The position numbers and the translations under genes were made by a program. Positions 56,581 through 64,000 of a stretch of DNA of 64,000 bases are shown here, piece by piece. Position 1 is the first letter of the stretch. Every line of letters starts with the position of its first letter. The DNA comes from Heterocephalus glaber (taxonomy: Eukaryota; Chordata; Mammalia; Rodentia; Bathyergidae): positions 3,473,206 through 3,537,205 of the forward strand of contig NW_004624801.1 in NCBI RefSeq assembly GCF_000247695.1. The letters run 5' to 3'. The notes beneath the pieces are model-generated. The model saw nothing but the letters and a program-made list of their open reading frames with translations. It did not search any database and was not told the origin of the DNA.

Positions 56581-57384
56581 GTCCACTGGACCTCAAAAGT
56601 TTCCTTGCCCCATGCCAGCCCCCCTGACCTGACCTAAGGCCCTTGGTACCATTGTAGATAGATCTTCCCTCTGCTTGTTCTGGCCTCACAACCCAAGGAG
56701 CTGCCCAGAACTTGCCGAGGCCCAGGAGCTTCAGCTGAGCTGTACTGGTGGGAATCACTGCCCCAAAGGGATGAGAGTCAGAAGAACTTGAGGACCACCT
56801 TGGAAAGTCATGAGTGACACAGGGCTTTTTTTATTGTTAGAGGCAGGAAAGGACAAAGAGCCAGACAGGACCACACTTGTCCAGGGTGCAAAGAGTTAAA
56901 GCTTCAAGAGGTCTCAGTTTGATGTTTTAAAAAAATGACTGGGAAAGAAGAAATCCTGAGGTTTGAGGGGGTGTGTGTGGTTATTACTTCAAAAACAAAC
57001 AAAATAGAAAACAGAAAAGCAAGCCTTTCACTCCGGGGAACCGTGCTGGGAATTTACCCCGTGGCTCCTTGCTTCCTCTGCTCAGATCAGCCCTCCCTCT
57101 ATCTGCTCTCCACTCGCTTGGGGCTAGGTGGGCTTCTTTGTCCTGGGCTCCTGGCACCTGACTGAAATTCATTCTGATCCTTTCCATGCCGAGGTGCATC
57201 AGAAAGAAGCCAAATTAAAACAAGCTGATAAAGAGCCTGCCTGGAAATCAGGTCTCTGGAGCCAAGCAGCCTAATCACATGGGCTGCAGAGCAGCCGCTT
57301 CTCCTCCTTCTGTAGCCCTGGTTCCCCAATACGAGCGAGAAGCATGACCTGTCTGGAGGGGGGCACAGATCACCGGGACACCCC

Positions 57385-57790
57385 AGGGTGGATTAGTTTC
57401 CTTGGGCTTCTGTAACAGAGGTCCACAAACAGGGTGGCTTAAAACAACAGAAAATTTCCTCCTATCTCTGGAGGCCAGAAGTCTGAAATCAAGGTGCCAG
57501 CAGGGCCACCCTCCATCTGAAGGCTCAACGAGGCCAGCGTGGACTTCTCCAGCTCGGGCAGCCTCAGGCATTCCTTGGCTGGTGGCCACATCCCTCCAGG
57601 CTCCACCTGCAGGTGACTTCTTCCCATGTGTCTGTCTTCATGAGGCACTCTCTTCTCCGGGTCTCACTCTTCCTCCTATAAGGACTTCATAGATCAGAAG
57701 TGGGTCTTCAGTATGACCTGATCCCAACAGCCAAAGCAGCAACACACTATGATACCAGGGGCTTGGGGTTCAACATGTATTCTGGGGAAG
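57385..57790 (-). mobile_element. MLT1-type LTR (ERVL-MaLR relic), antisense
   Basis: cttctgtaacagaggtccac, ggtggcttaaaacaacagaa, ctctggaggccagaagtctg and gaaatcaaggtgccagcagg read as reversed MLT1. Confidence 0.8.
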
Positions 57791-58045
57791 GGAGACACAT
57801 AAGAAGGGATCTCTTAAGGTGCTCATCAGCCTAGGACTGAGGCTTGAGCATTAGGTGACTGAGGCACCAGGGGTAAATGGTATTTCTAGGTGTAGGTTCT
57901 GGGGAGGCTGGGAGGCTGAGTGAATGGTGGCTGATGGAGACGGGGAGTGAGGGCAGGGAAGGCTTTGGAGAGGAAATGCTGTGCAAGAGAGTCCCGAGGG
58001 GAGGGAGGATGGATGGGGGATGCCAGGCATGATGAGTGGGGTGGG

Positions 58046-58047
<2 letters not shown>

Positions 58048-58077
<30 letters not shown>
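58048..58077. repeat. (GA)15 microsatellite
   Basis: Pure dinucleotide run. Confidence 0.97.
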
Positions 58078-58080
<3 letters not shown>

Positions 58081-58209
58081 TGGGAAAGAAGAGGCTGGGC
58101 TCAAGATAGCCCCAGTCCCATGTGCCGTGACTTGGCCAGGCTAAGAAGTCTGGGATCTTCCCTCAGGACAAAAAAAATGCTCTGAGGGTATCAAGCAGGG
58201 TTATAAAAC

Positions 58210-58450
58210 AGGAGTTGGCAAACCACAGCCCGTACTCCAAACCAACAGCCTACAACCTCTGTACAAGAGGTACACTAAGAATAGGTTTTACATTTTAATA
58301 TTTTTGGACAAAAGGAAAAGAATGGAAATTGTATGAAATTCAAATCTCAGCAGCCATAAATACAGTTTTATTGGAATGCAGCCGCCTGAGTGCATTGCCT
58401 ACAACTGCGGTCTTGCCACCACAGTGGAGCTAAACAAGCCATGTGGCCGG
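58210..58450. repeat. hAT-like DNA transposon relic
   Basis: gttggcaaaccacagcccgt, cagttttattggaatgcagc and gcattgcctacaactgcggt; third member of the family seen at 12545 and 16690. Confidence 0.6.
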
Positions 58451-58821
58451 CAGAAGCTGAAAGAGGCACTCCTGGTGCTGTCAAGGAAAGGCTGGGGCGG
58501 CATAGAGCTCACTGCCTGCAGGGGGAGAGTGGACTAGAAGCAGTCAAGGCCACAGGGCTGGTGTCAGTCTTCGCCACAGACCAGTGGACAGACCATGGGG
58601 AGAGACAATGGGACCTGACCAGGCGAGGCCGTGCCATAGCAGGGAAGGTGGAAAGGCGTCACTGACATTGCACCAGGAGAACTTGATGGCCTCGGGGCTG
58701 GAGGAGAGAGGATCTCAGTGCACACAGCTGGCTGAGGAGACACAGGGTGACAAGTAGGGAGGAAGGAGGGCAGTGGGAGAGGCTGGTATACACCGAGGCC
58801 ACCCCCAGCCCTTTTCAGTTT

Positions 58822-58936
58822 TTCATGTTGAGACAGGGTCTCACTGTTCCTAAGTTGCCTAAGCTGGGCTCGAACTTGCAACCTCCCTTCCACGACCTCT
58901 CAGAGTGACGGAATTACAGGTGTGTGTCACCACACG
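58822..58936 (-). mobile_element. B1 SINE
   Basis: Antisense B1: gagacagggtctcactgttc, gctgggctcgaacttgcaac and ggaattacaggtgtgtgtca. Confidence 0.88.
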
Positions 58937-59084
58937 GAGATTCTTTTTTAAGATGTGACACTTGCATAAGGGTAAAGCCTGGCAAAGGGGAGTGGTCAGA
59001 GGAGAAGTAGGAAGAGGGGCAAGGGATGCAACTAGTTCCGGGGAGAGGAGGTGGGGTCAGGAGTCCTGGGGCAGGAAGTGTCTT

Positions 59085-59465
59085 CGTCACTTTCTCATTG
59101 CTGAGACAAAATACCAGGCACCCACAACTTACAGGAGGTGTGGTTTATTTTGGCTCATGTTTTCAGGGCATCGTTAGCCAGCTCCAAGGCAAAAATGGTT
59201 TAGTGAAAGGGCCTGGACAGAGGAAAGCTGCTCATGTCTTGGCATCTAGTAGGCAGAAAGAGGAGGAATGGAGAGGCGGATAGAGCTGCTCAGGTCAGCC
59301 CTCAGTGAGCGCCTCTTCTGACCAGACTCCGCCTCCTTTCAGCTACTGAGTTCAGTAGTGGATGAATCTACTGATGAGTACAGCAGCCCCTGGATCCAGT
59401 GACCAAGCCTACGATGCATGATGCTTTGAGGGGCATTCTTGCTCTAAACCATATCCAGAGTTACA
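59085..59465 (-). repeat. MaLR-like LTR relic, antisense
   Basis: tcattgctgagacaaaatac, ggtttattttggctcatgtt and cagaggaaagctgctcatgt resemble a reversed MaLR-class LTR. Confidence 0.5.
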
Positions 59466-59892
59466 GAAAACAGGAGGGATTCCTCACAGTGGCTTCTAAT
59501 TCTAGAGGAAGTGAGTGGGGGTGGGGAAGGAGGCTGGAAAGAGCAGCAGTGGAAAAGCTGGCTGGCCAGGAGGAATCTTCCGGAAAGCCCAGGTGGGGTG
59601 AGCCCCTTGATGGTGCGCAGGTACAGTCTGCGCAGGTGGCTGGTTCTCTTCAGCAGGGCCCGTGAGCCTGCTGGAAGAAGCAAAGTGGGCTGAGAGCTTG
59701 GGTGACTCGAGGCTAGGGTTCCTCCGGGAGGACGTGACAGAAGGGGCACAGAACAAGAGGGCTGCAGGTTCTGGCAGGACGGAGGCTGAGGTGGTGAGGC
59801 CTGGGGCGGGCGGCCAGGAGACGCAAGAGCACCCAGCAGAGAGCTGGCAGATGGGCTTCAGGGAGGGACTGGGCCAGAGGCTGAGGTTTTTC

Positions 59893-60035
59893 CAGAGTCT
59901 GGTCACTCAAAGTACGGCCTGGCGGTCCATGGCCTGGCTACCGTGGGGGAGGGGCTCAGAAATGCAGATGTGTGGCCTCGCCCAGACCTGCTGAGCAGCA
60001 CCTGCATTTAGGGTGCTCCCAGCTGCTTCCCTTGC
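59893..60035 (+). repeat. MER5A-like hAT relic
   Basis: gtggcc-rich start, ggctcagaaatgcagatgtg and gcccagacctgctgagcagc. Confidence 0.6.
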
Positions 60036-60879
60036 ACACAGGGTGGCTGGAGAGCAGGAGGTCGGAATTCGAGTTTCAGATTTGAACAGTTCCAGGGGAG
60101 GACAAGGGGCGGGATGCTGCCTCATGAGTCCTCAGATCTCCATCGCTGAGATGACTCTGATGATGGTCCCCACAAAGTCAGTCTTCAAGAGCCCCGCTGG
60201 GACCTCAGACAACGTGGCTCTCCTCTCAGCTCCATCACTTTCAGAGCCTGGGACTTCAGACCAGGGACCAAATCTTGTCAGACCTCCAGCAGCGCATCTG
60301 TCTCAGAAAGTATAAGAACAGGCCCTTCCGCTCTGAAGCGTGCTCTGAAAACACTTGTTTGTCCAATGCAGTGGCAGAAGAACATGAGCGCTGTTGCTTC
60401 TGTGTTTGGTTATGCACTGTCTTGTCTGCAGGAAATGCTGGGTCAATATGGAAAGCCAGATCCCGCAGAACTGAGCCACACAGTTACGCACAAAAGATAC
60501 AAAACACTGTCACCTCCAGTATCCTTAGGCCACCGCAGTTGTACCCACCCACACCTGGCATCACAACTGGATTTCAGACAACCTTCCTGCTACCACTGAA
60601 GAATAACTCAGGAGCTGTAGTCCTTCCAACACCCACTTCCACAAACAAAAGCAAAGCATCACATATATTGTAGCATTTATGCATTTCTTAACTATTCTGC
60701 ATATATAAAATTATGCAATCACCTTTACTAGATTCCTCTCTTGGTTATGTGTTACTAATAAAGATTTTGAGTGTGGTACCCCTCAGCCCATTTCCCCTAT
60801 AAGCCCTGTGGTCTTTTGCATCACATGGTGATATTTACGAAATGTATATATCTTGTTATGGCAGAACTGACTGTGAACT

Positions 60880-61110
60880 GCTGAGCACAGTGCCTGGAAT
60901 TTGGTAAGCACACAGGAACATGTACTGAGGTAGTTTACTATTATTATGAATCACACCACCCCTCCTGGAGTGCCTACAACGTGCCAGACACTATCGGGCC
61001 CTGGGTGTTCACAGTAGTAACTGCCAACAGCAATAGCAGCACCATCATCTCCGTGTATCATGGTATCACCTGTTCCTTACATCGAGGTGAAAATATTACT
61101 GCTCTTGCCG
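60880..61110 (+). repeat. MIR-like remnant(s)
   Basis: gagcacagtgcctggaattt, then gtgcctacaacgtgccagac and cgaggtgaaaatattactgc. Confidence 0.5.
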
Positions 61111-61750
61111 CTATTTACTACTGCACAGACCCAGCTCTGCTCCTGGTTCATTCATTTCCTGTGACTAGCCACCAAGACAATAGGGGGGGCTTCCCCAGAG
61201 AGAGAAGGGAAGGAGTCAAACGTCAGGCCCCTCAGCAACTCCAATCCCTGGGAACTTAAACAAGGAAATATCTGGTCATCTTTGGGCAGCAATGACTTTG
61301 CCATGGGGGAATGTGTGCTGGAAGCATTCATGTGCAGGTGGGTAGCAGGCAGGCACTGGGTGAATCTCGGTGGTGTGAACCCCGTTAAGCTCTGCCCCTG
61401 GCCTGTGCTTCCTGCCTGGCCCAGACTTGCTCCCTGGTCTTCCCCAGGCTCCTGATTTCCCCTGGCCAGATGTTTGTGGGATTAGTGCAGCTGATAATCC
61501 TGAAGATGACCACAGTGTCCCAGAGGCTCCGGTAACTCACCTGGCAGGTGGAGGGAAGCTGGGAAGAGGCCTCCCTGGGCACCCATCAGTGCCCATTGTT
61601 GGCAGTCCTGGCATGGTGTGGGGGTGTGTGAGGAGGTGCTGATTCCCTGCCCCAGCCAGACCTGACTCAAGGTCAGGGTGAACCCACTCCATCTGCAACA
61701 AAGCTTTAGGTGTGGCTGGGTTTCTCCTCTTTGGGATCTATAGCTATGTG

Positions 61751-61803
<53 letters not shown>

Positions 61804-61829
61804 CACATATATATGTACATATATATATG
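61751..61829. repeat. (AT)n(AC)n(AT)n compound microsatellite
   Basis: AT run, 18 or so AC units, then alternating atat and gtacat; long alternating purine-pyrimidine DNA. Confidence 0.97.
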
Positions 61830-61834
61830 ATTAA

Positions 61835-62318
61835 AAATATGGTGAATGGTTAAATTTTAAAAATCACTATACTGAAAGACATGTTGCCATTATTCGCCTT
61901 CAAAGTACTCCCTCTTTCTAGGCTGGGAATGTAGCTCGGTGGAACCACGCCTGCCTTGCAAACACAAGGTCCTGAGTTCCATCCCTGGTACCAAAAAAAA
62001 TTTCTCTCAGAGTACTCCCTGTCACTTCTCTCACTTCAAACACACCCCATCTTTCTTGCCACTTTCTGAAGCAGTTCTCCAAGCTGTCTTTTGGGAGTGT
62101 CTTTAGTCGCACTGTCATGGTTGCCTTGATGCACTGAACTGACTCTTCATGGTCTTTTCATGGTCATTTTGACTTTGGGGAAGAGCCAGAAGTTGCAAGA
62201 TGCCAGATCCAGTGAATAAGGTGGATGAGGACACAGTTATATTTTTATCAGCTGCCTTCCCATTGGATGGCACTTGGCAGCAGCATTCACTGTAGTTTTG
62301 ATCACACCTCTTAGAGAC
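61835..62318 (-). pseudogene. Mariner transposase relic (antisense copy)
   Basis: The reverse complement of 62151-62235 carries P-H-P-P-Y-S-L-D-L-A and then C-N-F-W-L-F-P-K, the mariner C-terminal catalytic block (family form P-Y-S-P-D-L-A-P-x-D-F), with frameshifts around it. The reverse complement of 62045-62095 carries L-E-N-C-F-R-K-W-Q-E-R-W, a conserved mariner tail motif. An ID element splits the 3' part. Transposition function is long lost. Confidence 0.75.
61914..62010 (+). mobile_element. ID-type SINE inside the mariner relic
   Basis: Plus-strand ID with an A tail; target duplication agtactccct at 61904-61913 and 62011-62020. The body runs from about 61918 to 61998. Confidence 0.92.
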
Positions 62319-62660
62319 ACAAAAGGGGACTTCGAGAACTGCTTCAGAAAATGGCAAGAAAGGAAATAAAGTCTTTGTAAATAGGGAAGGGTGGAGGGGG
62401 TGAAGGGAGGGCTAGGAATGGGGAAAAAATAAGAACCAAGATGCATTATGTAAAGGTACAATTCCCAATGAGAAATGTAATTGTGTTGCATACCTACAAT
62501 GTACCAATAAAAGAATTTAACAAAAAAAAAAAAAGAAAAGAAAAGAAAATGGCAAGAATGATGGGATGACAGAGTATTTTGAGTGGGACTAACAGCAGTG
62601 CGTATTTTTATTGTAATAATTTTTAAACATTAACCATATATTTTGATCATACTTCATTTG
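62319..62660 (+). pseudogene. Mariner transposase C-terminal relic (sense copy), split by L1
   Basis: 62328-62360 reads D-F-E-N-C-F-R-K-W-Q-E in the plus strand, the same tail motif as the antisense copy, then resumes after the L1 at 62559 with a stop and W-D-D. The text tttttaaacattaaccatat and ttttgatcatacttc toward 62655 resembles a mariner 3' end and inverted repeat. Confidence 0.65.
62361..62543 (+). mobile_element. 5'-truncated L1 3' end with perfect target duplication
   Basis: Same L1 3' region as 47874-48234: aaagtctttgtaaataggga, the purine tract, acctacaatgtaccaataaa and an A/G tail. A perfect 15-bp duplication agaaaatggcaagaa lies at 62346-62360 and 62544-62558. Confidence 0.95.
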
Positions 62661-64000
62661 ATATATATCTTCCTATCCATCATTCCTGTCCTGTAACTCC
62701 CTCCCCAGGGCAGGCTATAGACTAGAATTTCTCTTTCAAAGGTAGGTCTAGAAACTCTAATCTTCCCTTTCTTTCTCTGACCATTTTTGAGAGTAGATGA
62801 TAAGATCCTGTTTCAGAAGGTCCTGCCTCACACCTCGGAGAAAGGAAGTGATACACAGAGGCCAAAAAGAATCTGAGCACACAACCCTGCTACTTTCCCC
62901 ACCAAGTCTATTCATTCGTACCTTTTTCGTCTGATAGCATTTCTGCACAGTTGTCCATGCTTCCATCACATCCATGCAGTGAGATCCTCATGAAAACCCA
63001 GAAGGGTGGGATTTGGGTAGTTTCTGGATAGCTTAGTACATGGGAGCTCCTGGGGGCTGATGTGCCTGGCCAGGATATTGAAGCTTCCTGGCCCTTTCCC
63101 TGAACCTGGCTTTGTGCTCCTTTTATACACATCCTTTGTAATATCCTTTATAACAAACTGGTGAATGCAAGTCTTTCTCTGATTCTGGACAGCTGCTCTA
63201 GGAAATGAGTCACATTTGGGGAGGGGGCCATGGGAACCCCCATTGACAGTGGTCAGAAGCACAGGGAGGATCTCTTGGGGCTGGTGACTGACATCATGTG
63301 TGTATGTGCATGTGTTGGGGGCCAGTTTTGGGGGTTGAACCCTCAGTGTAGGGGATCTGATACTCTCTAGATAGTATGAGAACTGAATTGGACTAGAGGA
63401 TGCCCAGCTGCAGGATCGCTTGCTTGGCCTGTGGGGTTTCCCCACACATCTGATGTTACAAGTGCAGCAGGAGAAACTGAGTCTGAATTTGGAGTTCATT
63501 TTTCCTGAGCTTGACCATCTCTCTCTACTCCAGCAGAGGTAGAGCGGCTGACTTTAATTTGGCCAGCAAATCTGGGAAACAACAAAATAAAATCTGCATG
63601 TGGGTTTCATTTAATTTTTTTCCCAAAGGCCCTTTTGAATCCCAGAAGAGTACACAGGGCAGAGAGATCCACATACAAAGTGAACAGAGCTCATGAGATC
63701 TGGCCACACCGTCCTGGTTTAGGTGAGTCCACAGCTGAACTCTTACAGCACACGAGGATCTTCTGTCACAGCCCAGGACCCAGATCTGGTACCTGTGCAC
63801 ACTCACTCCCTCCTACTCTCACTGGCTGTATTCTGATTTCCGGCAATACCTGATACTTAGATGAACACCTAGCAGGTGTTCCACAAACCAAACCCAGGCA
63901 GGCCAATGGCTCACACACCTGAGAACAGCCCCTAAAGCCCAGCACGACCCAGGTGGGATCATGCAAGTCAGCCTGCCGAGCTCTGCCTAACACCTCTGTA

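Larger units (their letters stand above)
46513..64000 (-). other. SDK2: Intron upstream of the first visible exon (partial)
   Basis: 17.5 kb with no exon I can recognise; the segment for the first half of Ig1 should lie beyond the window. It holds two young L1 3' ends, an old L1, MLT1/MLT2-type LTRs, an ID, a B1, hAT and mariner relics, MIRs and microsatellites. Stretches such as 50870-51290 and 63000-64000 show nothing I can name. Confidence 0.8.

Noticed and set aside
46513..64000. Search for the missing first half of Ig1
   Set aside because: No minus-strand frame between acceptor and donor shows the expected W-P-L-E-F-K-W-like text, so the exon is assumed to lie outside.
1..64000. CRISPR arrays, operons, phage or prokaryotic defence genes
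   Set aside because: Composition, spliced gene structure and eutherian repeats exclude a prokaryotic origin; no regularly spaced repeats are present.

Overview
The window is a piece of a rodent genome lying almost wholly inside one large intron-rich gene on the minus strand. Sixteen short GT-AG exons, read from 46512 down to 3474, join in one open frame of 753 codons (2,260 nt). The product is a run of immunoglobulin (Ig) and fibronectin type III (FN3) domains that I recognise as sidekick cell adhesion molecule 2 (SDK2). The paralog SDK1 is less likely: from memory, the residues of Ig2, Ig6 and the first two FN3 domains match SDK2, and the compact introns also suit SDK2. The transcript enters the window near the end of Ig1 and leaves in the middle of FN3 domain 3. 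The signal peptide, most of Ig1, ten or more FN3 domains, the membrane segment and the cytoplasmic tail lie outside, and I see no promoter, first exon or polyadenylation site of the gene.

Layout in transcript order (high to low coordinates): 64000-46513 is upstream intron with no exon I can recognise; 46512-29090 holds three widely spaced exons (end of Ig1, Ig2); 21996-16008 holds a cluster of seven exons (Ig3 to the first half of Ig6), including a 79-bp intron; 10296-3474 holds six exons (second half of Ig6, FN3-1, FN3-2, start of FN3-3); 3473-1 is downstream intron. Each complete domain is built from two exons, and every Ig-Ig border falls on a phase 1 intron.

The introns carry typical eutherian repeats: tRNA-derived ID elements, B1 elements, B1-ID composite SINEs, 5'-truncated L1 copies, old L1, L2 and MIR, MLT1/MLT2-type LTRs, hAT relics (MER5A, MER20) and mariner relics. 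The abundant ID subfamily, ending in ggtacc followed by an A tail, together with B1-ID composites, points to a rodent, most likely a hystricomorph (guinea pig-like) or a related non-murid lineage; the species is inference. No second protein-coding gene, RNA gene, CRISPR array or prokaryote-like system is visible.

Points worth a second look: an RGD tripeptide in Ig4, an Ig2 domain lacking both usual disulfide cysteines, a clean phase 1 module pattern across the Ig array, oppositely oriented mariner relics split by a young L1 and an ID element, a triple-nested L1/B1/ID locus, a perfect hairpin and a perfect 30-bp tandem duplication, and several AT-rich repeat-free intron segments that could be regulatory.
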